A stretch of 61,480 nucleotides of DNA from Gnetum montanum (lineage: Eukaryota > Streptophyta > Gnetopsida > Gnetales > Gnetaceae): contig MNCI01008883.1 in NCBI GenBank assembly GCA_015680685.1, forward strand, positions 1 through 61,480, in the 5' to 3' direction. Below are positions 11,710 through 22,589 of this stretch, piece by piece; positions within the stretch are counted from its first letter, which is position 1, and each line of letters opens with the position of its first letter. The position numbers were made by a program, and so were the translations under genes. A model generated the notes under the pieces. It searched no databases and was not told the origin of the DNA. It saw only the letters and a list, made by a program, of their open reading frames with translations.

Positions 11710-13600
11710 TCATCATCAACTTTAAGAGTGAACAATCGAGGGGACATATTATACAAATCCATCCTTATTCGATGGATTTGACTTTGCTTGTTAGAAGGCT
11801 AGGATGCAAGGATTCTTTGAATCTATGGAGTTCAAAGTTTGGGAGTCCATCCTTGAAGGCAACACATCACCCATTGACAACATAACAAAAGTCATCAAGT
11901 CATAGTGCAAATGGAAACAAGAAGAAAAAGATAAGTTCAAGTTTGTTTCTAAAGAAAAAAGTTGTTTATATTATGCTTTGAACAACTCTAAATTTAATAG
12001 AGTAGTTGGTTGTAAAATAGCCAAAGAAATTTTGGTAACATTCGAGGGTACTTATGAGGGGACTTTAATTGTTAAGCAAGCTAAATTGGTGGTTTTGCAA
12101 AGTGAGTACGATAAGCTCAAACTAAGAGAAGGAGAGAAAATAAAAGATTATTTCTCTAGAGAAAATGATCTTATTATCACTATTGTAGATACTAGTAAAA
12201 TTTTACCAGAAAGTGATGCCATACTTAAAATGATTAGAACTCTCCAACTAGAATTTAAACCCAAGGTCATAGCCATGGAGGTGATTAGAGACTTTTATTT
12301 TTTGAAATTCGAAGAGCTTCAAAGTGCTCTTATTGTTGATGAAATGAACCTCATAAGCAAAGGGGCTATTCAAGGAAAAGCAATAGCACTAAAATTAGCC
12401 TTCAAAGAGAAGGAATCCACTAAACAAGATACGAGTAGCAAAGAGAAGATAGCTCTTCTCCTAAGAAGGCTACAAAGTCATATGATAAGAAGAAGTAACA
12501 ATTTCAATCAACAAAGATCCAATCAATTTAGAGGTAAGGAAAGAAATAGAAATTTTTCAAATTCTAACTTTGATTTCCCTTCAATAGAATGTTGGGTATG
12601 TGGTGGAAGAGGCCATGTGGCCTCTAAGTATCCTAGTAATTGTAAGTTATAGCAGAGGTACAGAAATGATGAGGAGATGAAGAAGACCAACTTCTATATA
12701 TCTTGGGATGATGAAAAAAATGCAAAAGAAGTGGATAATGATGCTCAAAATTCACACCTTCTTTGTATGGGCCTTATAGATGATGATATCAGCTCCTCAG
12801 ATGATGAACTAAATGAGGAAGAAAGATTTGATTTGTTATGTGATGAATTATTATCTTTTTAAAATCTCTACAATAATTTGAATAAGAAAGTTAAGAAAAA
12901 AGATCATTAGATATCTTTATTAAATTCAACATTTTCAATTTTACCAAAGAACTCTCAGACCTAAGTGCTAAGAATGAAAAAATAACCTTGTATTATGAGT
13001 AGGCTAAAGTGGAAATTACATATGTAAAACTTGTAAATGAAAGGTTGGTTAAAGGAAAAGATTCACTTAAAATGGTTCTTGGACAAGGAAGAACTTCACA
13101 AGATAAAAGTCAACTTGGATGCTATTCCTAAGAAGAAGAACCTACACAACCTTCATCCCATCTAAATGAATCTCCAAGGAGTAAGGGTACTACATCAAAA
13201 TAAGCTCCTATTCATCAAAAGACTCCTCAAAGGTTTGATCATTCTAATTACTCTTACTAGAATAGTAGGGTTAGATGCTATTATTACAATAAGTTTGGGC
13301 TTAGACAATGGAAGTGTAATTTAAAGTTTTATCATATAAGTACCTAGTCATATCACAAGACTCCTTAGTCTAATCAAAATGCACTAAGAAAGGAATTTGT
13401 GCAAGGAAAAAAGGATTGGAAGATAGAGCAAAAAGGAGTCAACAAATTCTAGAGAATCAACAAGAAGTAACTTGAAAATGAGAAGACACTATTTGGCCAA
13501 TTTGTGAAAGGGAGCCAAGCCTTGAAAATTGAAGAAGTCTATGTAAAAAGAGAAATCTTGAAAGAGGAATATCAATTTGTAGCACTCTAGGCTCCTTAAT
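11710..13600 (+). pseudogene. Copia-type gag of element E
   Basis: The frame starts with FDGFDFAC and KARMQGFFESM (11767 onward), the N-terminal W/RM pattern of Copia gag (UBN2 family), and stays in one frame to 12652 with two TAG stops. A first knuckle at about 12592 reads CWVCGGRGHVASKY, so the last cysteine of CX2CX4HX4C is tyrosine. The same frame runs on after a TAG to an acidic segment (DDDISSSDDELNEEE). A second knuckle-like motif near 13280, CYYYNKFGLRQWKC, has lost its second cysteine and its histidine. The tail is Lys/Gln-rich. No protease or pol follows. Confidence 0.75.
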
Positions 13601-13718
13601 TTTCCATCAGCAAGCAAGAATTTTAGTGCAGCATGAAGATCCTAAAAGACTCAAGGGAGAATAAAAATCTCTCTACAATAGATGAATTATGACAAAAGAA
13701 AGAACCTCAAGCATGTAT

Positions 13719-13730
13719 GTAGGGGGAGCA
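13719..13730 (+). other. Polypurine tract of element E
   Basis: GTAGGGGGAGCA precedes the 3' LTR region. A second near copy, TGTAGGGGGAT, lies at 13769-13779, so the exact start of the LTR is unclear. Confidence 0.55.
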
Positions 13731-13899
13731 TGTACCTCTTCAACAATTTTCATACTCTAGGCCACCAATGTAGGGGGATTCTTTTGAAACCTTAATCAAA
13801 CAACACTCAGACAGCAAGATGAGCAAGAAAATGATTATTCTTTTTATGGTAAAGTATCCTAGGTAAAAGTATGCTTTGATCAAAACATGATTTTCCCAT

Positions 13900-14740
13900 A
13901 CCAAAACAAGTAGTTTCATTTTTGGCCCTTGCAGAAGAGACATCTTTCCCATACCAAAGACATATTTTCAATAGGTAGCATAGGCAAAGATGTCTTTCAT
14001 AAAAAAACGACATCTCCTTAGAATGAAGGCTAGTTATAGAAAGACGTATTTTACTAGAAGAATACATCTTCCTAGAATGAAGGCCAAATATAGAAAGATG
14101 TCTTAGTCACAAAGTAGACTTCTTCCATGACCATTAGATACTTGTTGCACAAGTTCCAAGATGAATTTAGAAACATAGTAGCTATAAGAAGACTTCGCTC
14201 ATTGATAAATGTGCAAGCATTGTATAGTACCAATTGTGTTCATCAAGTAATCATTGTAATCATTGTTCCTCCTTATTGTATTATCATTTTTCCATTGTAA
14301 AGTGTGATGTGCCTCAAAGTGCAAGGATTAGCAAACTAAGTTGCCTTCATCTTTTGTAATTATCATTCTCTCTTGTTACCATGATGGGTTGATGTGCTTC
14401 TTGTAGGAAGGCATATTAATTGAGCTTGTTACGATCTTGCAAGATTAAGTGGTTGGTGTTGCGGCACAATACTTTGGAGTGGAGCTCTAAATTGTAAAGG
14501 TTATGGAAGCTTGAAAATCACATTCTAAGCTTGTTGAGACATTGTGGGGTTACAAGGTGTGGTGCCCTTCAAACTACATTTAAAAGTAACAAAGTCTAAA
14601 GGTGTGCTTGAGATTGAACCTCCAAGTGTGGACTACCCAAGTTGGGAAACCATGTTAAATTTGGTGTGTGTGTGCTTTGTCCAAAGAATTTGAATTTTAG
14701 AAACTTATTCATCCCTCTCCCTTCTAAGTTCAATGATCCA
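13900..14740 (+). repeat. 3' LTR of element E
   Basis: This is a direct repeat of 10715-11680 ending at CAATGATCCA, aligned with CTCAACATTTCA in the 5' copy. It is shorter at its left end, which suggests a deletion after insertion. Confidence 0.7.
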
Positions 14741-14853
14741 TAGCTTATAGTTGGGGTGATGCTCAAAGCTAACAATTTCAAGCATCCCACAAGAACCCCC
14801 TATTGTGAGCAAAGTTTTTAAGGGTCAAGTAATGATTACTAATCAAATAACAA

Positions 14854-17518
14854 TGCCAAAAGTTGCAAAATTGGTATTTTTCCTATGAAAGTGTTATGAG
14901 ATTTCATCCTAGAATTCATGTCTATAATTAGAATGCACAAGGTATTTTATTCCATATACAAGATGGCTCTGCACAAGCCTATTAAGTGTTTGATATTTTA
15001 ACATTTTAAGAATGTTCCTACCTTTAAGCAATAGATATAAGGTTGAAAATTCTTTGATTCAAAGTATTTTATAAATGATAGATTACTACTATAGTTAGCA
15101 AGTTTGCTGAAATAATAATGACAGTTCTAAGGGGGAAAATAACCAATACAACCATAAGAAAATAAAAAAAATAATGATAAAATATTTAGAAGTCTCGTAT
15201 TTAGCCAAAACCATGTGTAGACCCTACAACTAAGAAGAAAAAAGCCTTAAAAAGTTAAGGTTCTATTTTAAGAGTTAATTCATGAATAAAAAATGGATGA
15301 AATTGTATCAATAAAAAATTGCATAGAAATTGGGAGAAAAAAAATTCCAAGGAAAAAAAATTCTTGTTTCAGTCACTATGGATTTATGTAGAACATATTA
15401 TCCTTAACGGTAGTAAAACCATGGTAAGGGTTTGGAAGGCCATTTCTACCATGATAAAGTTAAAGGTAGTGCAGACAAGAAATCCTTTCAAAACTTGCAT
15501 CCCAAATGGTAGCATGAAAATGCTTCACAATGACCTAGAGATAGACATGAAATACATGGCCTATTATGCCAATGAAAATAGGCCACAAGGGGTAGTGGGA
15601 AGATGGTCACCAAGGTGGTGAATGTGTATAGAAGACATTCTTGCAAGATCAACATATTCACCAGCAGCAAGGATGGATAGCAATTATGCAGCTGTTTCTA
15701 CACTATTGTCGATGGGTACTCAAGCATGAAATTTTCCTTTGATAAGAGAGGTGTAGTTTTGAGAGTCCACCAGTAGAGGGTTCCATGGCATCTATGGCTA
15801 CAAGGCAGAGATGGTGATGAAATGAAGGAAAATGGTAGAACCACCTCTTGACACAGAATGAAGACAATACAATTCATGGTACAATGGATGTAAGGCTTAC
15901 AAACCTTACAAAATGAGGATACATTAAACATGATGTATAACAATGTATGTCATCAAAGATACACAACCTTCATAACGAATATTTTCAAAAATTAAATTAC
16001 ATTTGCCAAATTTTTAAATATAAAAAGAAGGCTAAGATTTAAGGTTTGAGAAAGAAAGGATTTATAAATATTTAGTAAATTTAATTCTTGGGAAATTAAA
16101 ATTTTCCATAGATAACTATTCCTCAATATTTGTGATGAGACACTTGCCAGCTATGGCATGTTTTTCTCTAATTTTTATAACTAGCTATGATATTTGTTAC
16201 CAAGGAAACACTTGACAACCATAGCTCAAATTTCTAATAACTTCCTATGCAAGTTATAACTTCTAGGGTGGTTATAAATTAATCCCTTAGATATTTGTAA
16301 TACCCTTAATTTTTCATGATTATTGTAACTACCCAAAGGCACTATAAAAAGGCTTCAAAGGTAGAGTGAAAAGGGGAGAATTAAGGGAAGAAACTTACAA
16401 GAAGATTGAATATTGTAAAAGCATGGCTTGTTAAAGACATCAATTCAGCTTCTTTTTTTTAATGCTGTGAGTTCATTTCTTCCCATTTTGTTTTAGTTAC
16501 TTAGCTAATGGCTTAGATAGTATCGTGATTGGCATTTAACTTTGGGATTTTTCCTATGTTCCTTTTATAGCTCTAGTTGTGTGCAATATTAGACTTCTAT
16601 TAAGATTTTCCATAGAAGAGCTTATGTTGTTGAAAATCCTCAAGAGTAATTTAATAGTAATTTCTGAATGAATTTACCTATTTTTAGCATAGATAATCTA
16701 GGAAAATATTTGGTATTTTGAAATGACTAAAATAGTTTCTTTATTTTTAAAGTGTTTCTTCATGTCAATTTGTCTTGCTTAAATCTAGAAATTGTCAAAT
16801 TTCTTGAAAGTTCTATTGAATGCAATCTTTGACAACTATTAACTAGCCAAAATAGAGATTTGTACTTTGTTGTTTACACAGTGATTTTTGGTAGTATAAT
16901 AAGATTGTCTTTATGGAATTTCTTGTTGAGCTCAAAAAGTTTGGACAATTCATAGTTATTGAATTAGGAATAAATTTATTATAAAGTGTTTCTTCATGTC
17001 AATTTTTCTTGCTTAAATATTTAAGATTTCACACAACTCTACTTTCTTTTCTTCCTCTCTCTAAGTCCATTGAATCTTGCTCTATTTCTAATTTTCTTGT
17101 GGAACTTTCTCTTTATAAGAAATTAGGAGTAGATTGGCAGAATTTTGCTCAAACAATTTTGAAAAATTTTATTTGCTACAAGTAACATACTATAGAGACT
17201 ATATAAGCTAAGTGATTTGAACAAAATAGGAATCTCCAACAACTCATAGTATTTGATAAAGATAGTTGAATTTCTATTATGAAAGCCAATTACAGTTTCA
17301 TACATAAACCAACCATTTCAACATTTACAACAACAAGTGCATATGTTTAGTTTGTTTCATTACCATTGAGTCTATTTGGAGGTATCTAGGTCTTGGTGTT
17401 GCCAAATACCAACAAGCACCTAAACTTTGTTTGAAGAACATCTTTGATCCCATGACTTTCCAAGGTCATGAGACTGTGAAGACACCAACATTGATGGTCT
17501 AGTCTCAAATGGTCATCA
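14854..17518 (+). repeat. 5' LTR of element F
   Basis: It is homologous along its length to 56791-59541, from (T/A)GCCAAA(A/G)GTTGCAAAATTGG to AAAT(G/A)GTCA(T/C)CA. A TATA box (TATAAAAA) lies at 16343-16350. It contains no element gene; the short ORFs inside (15319, 15488, 15698, 17123) are not conserved in the other LTR. The left end is approximate. Confidence 0.85.
16343..16350 (+). promoter_or_regulatory. TATA box in 5' LTR of F
   Basis: TATAAAAA followed by GGCTTCAAA; the same box is kept at 58376-58383 in the 3' LTR. Probable core promoter of the element transcript. Confidence 0.6.
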
Positions 17519-17528
17519 ATAGTTCTTT

Positions 17529-17546
17529 TGGTGCTAGAAAGAGGGC
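17529..17546 (+). other. Putative primer-binding site of element F
   Basis: TGGTGCTAGAAAGAGGGC lies ten bases after the LTR. It starts like the site in element G (TGGCGCTAG), so both would use a tRNA ending CTAGCGCCA. I do not assign that tRNA. Confidence 0.55.
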
Positions 17547-17646
17547 TGAAAATTTGTCCTCTAAGTTCATAAGCCTGATAGTCCTAACACACTAACAATT
17601 ATTTTTTGTGAAAAAGGCTTAAGAAATTAGATTCTATTTTGAGTTC

Positions 17647-17753
17647 ATGACCAAGAAGATTGATAGTTTGGAAGATTTCAAAGGTTCAAAAGAAATTCTT
17701 GATTATAAGATTGATTATTCATCAAAAGAAGAACAAAAAAGGATTTTGAGTTT
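17647..17753 (+). pseudogene. Element F gag, first fragment
   Basis: A frame opening at ATG 17647 (MTKKIDSLEDFKGSKEILDY) runs to the G insertion point. It is lysine- and glutamate-rich. Its continuation across G would begin at 37070. It is short and has no domain of its own; I call it the gag N-terminus from position only. Confidence 0.45.
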
Positions 17754-17758
17754 GGAAC
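17754..17758. repeat. Target-site duplication of G, left copy
   Basis: GGAAC, repeated at 37065-37069 directly outside the other LTR. Confidence 0.9.
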
Positions 17759-19239
17759 TGTACTGTCCGAAATCATCGGTCTCCAGCTGGAATGAAACAG
17801 AAACCAAGAGATCCTCGGACAAGCATAGAAGACCCTACCTTCGCTTGAGGGCAAGTTAGAATTAACGAAGGCAGAGTACCTTGAATGGTCCGCACGTAGA
17901 TCAGACAAGGATTTCCCCGAACGTACACCATTATACTATACGCTGGGTTATACATAAATGGTGTAACTAATGTCAAATGGAGTGTAAACGTACAGGAACG
18001 TAAAAAGTAAGCATATAATAATGAACGAAAAATTGTAACAAATCTTAGCAAAAGAAATGTGGCAATATTATTGTGAAACTAAAAGTTACAATGCACTGGT
18101 CTAACGCAGTTGTGAATCTGACACAAGGCGGATGAAGAGCCCCAGTGGATGCGGAGGGATGATGGTGTGCTGGTTTGAACTGCAGGCATAGCGTGAAGGC
18201 TGTATGCTCAGCATGCAGGGTTGAGGTCCAGCGTATAGGATGCAGGGTTCTGGATTTTCTCAGTGTGGGTTGCCCAAATTTTTGCCAAGATTCCTCCAAT
18301 TTGTCCAACCCTGATTTGGTAAAAAATCGGGGTTTTTATATAAGTTTGGACGTTAGACTCGGGTCTGAGAGGGGATGATTGGCTGTGGAGTGTTGGACTC
18401 TCGGGTTGGGTGACATGTTGCGCGTTGACCAAGTGCAAAAGAATGAAATTTTACAAATGTACAACGTGCTGCATGCCAGCGTATACTGCTGTACGCCAGC
18501 ATATACATGTTGGGCATGTGAACTCGGCATACAGACTTGACTAAAACAAAAGAAGTCATTCAGCCCTCGAATTTGAATTCGGATGTCACGAGAATGCTGC
18601 CTCTAGACATTCAACTCAGTTGGCTTTGATTTGAGATGGTTCTGGAGAGCTTTGATTGGTATACATTATGCTACACACTGGGCGTACATTGTACATGCTA
18701 GCCGTATACATTGGGAGTAGACGTTGTTCGTACATGCTAGGCATGTAGGATGTACATGCTCAGCATATGAACTCCAAAGTGCATGATGTCGAGACCAGAA
18801 TTTGACTTTCTGAAATCCATGATGACACCTGATAATTGCTCTATTCCTGTGAGTTGATGCCTTGTACAAAATCTTGCTCTGAAGTGCCGTTTCCATGCCG
18901 TCTTTGGGATCGCATGCTGGGCGTACATGTCAGTCATACATGCTGAGCATACATGTGAGGCATGCACGCTGGGTGTATACGCCGGGAGTGTATGCTAGGA
19001 GTATATGCTGGATACTACATACTTAGTGAAAACCCAGTATCTTGAGCTTCAAAGTCACCATGTTTGATGCCAGATGTCGCCATGGTCGTTTGCGGGTCCT
19101 AGGGAACCGTTTCTTATTGAGTTTGACTCTGCTTGAACCTATCTGTGGGGACCTCAAGCTTCAGTCATGTTGGGGAGTGTCATGACTTAGCTCGACTCTT
19201 GTTGGAGAAGTACTAAGTTCAGAATTTTTTGGTGTTTCA
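17759..19239 (-). repeat. 3' LTR of element G
   Basis: It begins TGTACTGTCCGAAATC and ends GGTGTTTCA on the plus strand and matches 35630-37064 throughout. A minus-strand TATA box (TATATAAA) lies at 18335-18342. The left third is single copy. From about 18470 to 19015 it holds irregular repeats of CATGCTGGGCGTACA-like words. The overlapping short ORFs at 17678-18967 come from these repeats. Confidence 0.9.
18470..19015. repeat. Irregular short repeats in LTR of G
   Basis: About a dozen copies of a 15-18 bp word (C)ATGCTGGGCGTA(C/T)A(C/T) occur in three clusters (18470-18520, 18670-18770, 18905-19015). The equivalent part of the other LTR (36340-36840) has fewer copies. Confidence 0.7.
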
Positions 19240-19256
19240 TTGGCCTTTCTTTGTTG
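19240..19256 (-). other. Polypurine tract of element G
   Basis: The minus strand reads CAACAAAGAAAGGCCAA next to the 3' LTR. Confidence 0.55.
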
Positions 19257-20280
19257 ATGCTTGGAGGAATCAACCTGAGAAGCGTCGACAAAGAAGTACA
19301 AAACACCATAAGCAATTTGGTAGAGACATTGTCCTTTAGCACTTGGCCAGACATCATCGTACCATGTTCAGTAATACATAGGATTGGGGAAATGAAATTT
19401 GTATTGGATAGGAAAATAGGAACTATAGGGATTGGTAACCGATCAAGGGCTTGCGCGTGGTGAAGAGGATGTCTGGGTATGTGTGTGGGTCATGCTTATC
19501 TTTGTCAATAGCTATTGTTTAGCTATTTTTTAGCAGATTTGGGATCAAAACATGATGTGTACATCCTTTGACAGCACGAGACTCTTGTTTGGTGTTTAAG
19601 AGGACTTGTTGACACAACCAAAGCCACGTGATGATGTGTTGCATTCTTTGGAGGAACAGGGCCTTTGTTTAGTGTTTAGAGGGAACTTGTTGGCGAAGAG
19701 CCAAAGCCATGCAACGAGATGTTACTTGATCGTTTGAGACATGAGCATTTGCTTTCAAGACAACTGCCTTTCTACCAAGGGCTTGTATGGAAAGGGCTTT
19801 TTTTTTGCATGCTCAAATGCTATGTTGTGGGTTGCAACTGCTTAAGAGGGTTGCAGTGTGCAACAGTGTGTTCAATGTTTCAGGCTGTACTAGGTGTGTC
19901 CGGGATGTAACTAAGTAGAATATAATGAGGGATAGGTGGGATATGTAACGGGAGATGTACTAGTGAATGGCTTGATTAGTCTTGTCATGTGTGTTATGAA
20001 TAATGTCTTACCTTGCTGCTGTGATGAAGTGCATTCTTGTACAAACATCTCTGAGTGTCATCCTACAAACACAACTCCAAGAAGACAAGAAAACCATGAG
20101 TGAGTAAGCAAGCTTAGACTTGAATAGCTACTGATGAAACAAAGGCACCGGATGAGATTTTAGGCACTGTATATGAATAGCAATAATGTTGTTAGGGTCG
20201 GATGATGGCGAGCGAGGTAGTGACTCTGATGAAGTTTGAATGCAGCTACAGATTGGGAGGCTACAGATGAAGTTGCCAGT
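19257..20280. repeat. 3' untranslated part of G with an 82-bp repeat
   Basis: No element gene is seen. About two and a half copies of an 80-86 bp unit lie at 19552-19800, each holding GATGTGTnncAT(C/T)CTTTG, CTTGTTTGGTGTTTA(A/G)GAGG and CCAAAGCCA(C/T)G. A plus-strand ORF at 19251-19463 has no recognisable motif. The rest, 19800-20280, is plain. Confidence 0.5.
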
Positions 20281-20497
20281 TTATAGTCGTAGTGGACTAT
20301 TGTGGGTTAGTTTTATGTCATGACCCATTGGACATTTCTCGTTTAGTGTCGTGGCAGATGATACATTACTAGTTTCTAGTCTTGGCAGACCGTGCAGAGG
20401 CAAACCCATTTATAGTCTTAGCAGACTCTGGCGAACGAGACTGTGGCAGTTTAATGTCGTACCGAACAGGTGCTAGTTTATTGTCATTGTGGACATT
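20281..20497. repeat. Degenerate AGTTTA-TGTCGT repeats, integrase side
   Basis: Six or so loose copies of a 30-40 bp unit with the core AGTTTA(A/T)(A/T)GTCGTnnnGAC. The same core occurs at 30530-30620 beside the protease block. Confidence 0.6.
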
Positions 20498-20720
20498 CTG
20501 TGGTACCGGTTTATCATCATGATGCCAGGACGAGCTGTGGTATCAATTTATCATCATGATGCCAGGATGAGCTATGGTATCAGTTTATCATCATGATGCC
20601 AGGATGAGCTGTGGTATCAGTTTATTGTCATGATGCCAGGACGAGCTATGGTATCAGTTTATCGTCATGATGCCAGGACGAGCTATGGTATCAGTTTATT
20701 GTCATGATGCCAGGACAAGA
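20498..20720. repeat. 37-bp tandem array, six copies
   Basis: The unit contains TCATGATGCCAGGA(C/T)GAGCT and GTGGTATCAGTTTATC. It recurs at a 37-base period, with TCATGATGCC near 20518, 20555, 20592, 20629, 20666 and 20703. The array lies just beyond the integrase end and grades into the looser repeats before it. Confidence 0.85.
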
Positions 20721-20759
20721 GCGTACTTGAGTCCATGCTCAAACGTGGAACTATTTTAA

Positions 20760-22163
20760 GGACAAATGATTGGTTGGATTTGCAAGCTCGTTCCCTTCCA
20801 TGTCAGCTAATTTGAATGCTCCATTATTGTACACTTTGGTGACCAAGTAGGGCCCTTCCCAATTGGCTGAGAATTTGTCTGGGTGTTCCCGAACGGCTTT
20901 GAGTACAAGGTCACCTTCCTTGATAGGGCACTTATGAACATCATGTCGATGGCATTATTGTTGTCATTTTTGGTACCACTCAATCTGATCGAGCACACGT
21001 ATACGTTCCTCCTCTACCAAGTCCAAGTCAACAATGTGTAGGTCATTGTTTTGCCCTTCGTCGAGGAGTCTAGAGAGTGTGATCCTTAAAGATGGTACCT
21101 ATAACTCCAAGGGTAAAACATCTTCTGAACCATAAACAAGATTATATGGTGTTTTACCTATGGAAGTCTGATGCATAGTACGATAAGCCCACAACGCGTA
21201 TCCTAGCTATTTGTGCCATCTTTTCTTGCTTCGGGTAAGCATCTTTTTAAGTACTGTAACGATGATTTTATTTGTGGCTTCAGCTTGTCCATTGCTCTGA
21301 GGGTAGTAAGGGGATGAAAATGAATGTTTGATTCCTAGGCTTTCACAGAAATTTCAGGTTTCAGCACTGCTGAATTATGGCCCATTATCAGTGATGATGG
21401 TCATGGGGATGCCAAAACGGGTCACAATGTTTTCGAGAACGAAGTTGCATATATTTCTGGATGTGGTTTTTCTAAGGGGAATAGCTTCTACCCACTTTGT
21501 GAAATACTCTTTCGCGGTTATGATGAAGCTATGCCCTGCAGAGGATGAGGGTGTTATTGGCCCGATAAGGTCTAACCCCCACTTTTGGAAGGGCCAGGTG
21601 ATTTGCGCTGTATGTAACTCATTTGGTGGAACATGTATCAGATTGCTATGTTTTTGACAGATACTGCACATTTTTGTCTTGGAGAGACAATCATACTCCA
21701 TGTGTGGCCAATAATAGCCTAAATGTCTTATTTTAATTGCCATTACTTTAGGTGCTATGTGCCCTCCACATAGTCCATCATGTACTTGCTCGACGATGGT
21801 TTGGGCATCAGCGCTACTAACGCATGTTAACAGTATGCCTTCATAGGATTGATGACACAACGTGTCCCCTACTAGTGCATATTGTCGAGAATGTTTTCGT
21901 ACAGCATCCTTTTGTGCATTCATTAGGTGTTGTGGTGTTTCACCGCGTAGAAGGTATTCTTTTATGTCGTCATACCATTCTATTGTGTGTGTTGTACTAA
22001 CGGATGCAATCGGTAATTCATCGAGGGTATCAGTTATGGGTTTAGCACAACTGATTATAGAGCTAGGTAACATATGGAAAATGTTTGGCGATATGTTTAG
22101 AGCTAGCGTGGCAAGTGCATCTGCAATGGTGTTATCTTTTCTGGAAACATGTTGCATGGCCAT
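20760..22163 (-). pseudogene. Integrase of element G
   Basis: The minus-strand frame from 22163 contains the zinc-binding part (HDGLCGGHIA near 21780 and MCSICQKH near 21670) and then the catalytic core. KWGLDLIGPI carries the first Asp, IITDNGP the second, and YYPQSNGQAEATNK, read across two stops (one a TAA after DNGP), the Glu. The DDE triad is therefore visible. A C-terminal part continues to about 20800 with EGDLVLKAVREHPDKFSANW and EGPYLV stretches, as in Ty3 integrases. No chromodomain is seen. It would insert element cDNA into the genome, but the stops near 21375 and after 20990 inactivate it. Confidence 0.85.
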
Positions 22164-22560
22164 ACTTTCAAATTACTTCAGTAAGTGTTTAGCTAAATCA
22201 CAGTATGGTTGTAAATGTTGCGCTTTGCATGTATAAATGTCTGTGACTTGGTTTAAAACTAGTTGTGAGTCTCCTCTGACTACAAGTCGTGTGATGTTGG
22301 AAGCTAATGCTGCCGTAAGGCCCCTAAGGAGACCTTCATATTCTGCTATGTTGTTAGTACAATGAAAGTTGAAGCGGTAAGCAAAGGGTCAGATCTCCCC
22401 AAAGGGATAGGTGATGATGATGGCAGCACTTCCCCCTTGAGAGGTGGATGCTCCATCAAAGTTCAAAATGGCTTCGTACTCATCGGGAACTATGTCTATC
22501 GTGCTCATGTTTTCGTCTGGAAACTTTGGCTCTATTGTTGTTTGATCATGTGTTGGTGAT
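22164..22560 (-). pseudogene. Second (archaeal-type) RNase H of element G
   Basis: Between the first RNase H and integrase the minus strand encodes ILNFDGAST, then NNIAEYEGLLRGL, then VVRGDSQLV, then RKDNTIADALATLA. These are the four acidic-site blocks of the additional RNase H found in Tat-lineage Ty3/gypsy elements. It lies in frame with the integrase block except for a TGA after FGEI and one TAA. The domain degrades the RNA strand of the replication hybrid, and in Tat elements it is thought to supplement the ordinary RNase H. Its presence is the main reason for assigning G to Tat. Confidence 0.85.
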
Positions 22561-22589
22561 GTGGTTAGTTGGTTTGCTATGGCTTGACC

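Larger units (their letters stand above)
10715..14740 (+). mobile_element. Element E: gag-only Copia-type LTR element
   Basis: Two direct repeats (about 10715-11680 and 13900-14740) enclose a tRNA-Met primer-binding site, one long gag-type frame and a GTAGGGGGA tract. The interior is only about 2.2 kb and contains no protease, integrase, RT or RNase H. This is the architecture of the gag-keeping non-autonomous class called TR-GAG, here with a Copia-type gag. The 5' boundary is uncertain because the two repeats stop matching before the polypurine tract, and no target duplication could be fixed. Confidence 0.7.

Noticed and set aside
7005-14850. Element E as an insertion inside element D
   Set aside because: No gag or 5' LTR of D is found to the right of E and no target duplication joins the two sides.
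18045-18967. Cluster of short minus-strand ORFs in the LTR of G
   Set aside because: They derive from the short word repeats. Some recur in the other LTR only because the LTRs are duplicates.
21862-22236. Plus-strand ORF of 124 codons
   Set aside because: It is a shadow of the integrase and second RNase H of G.
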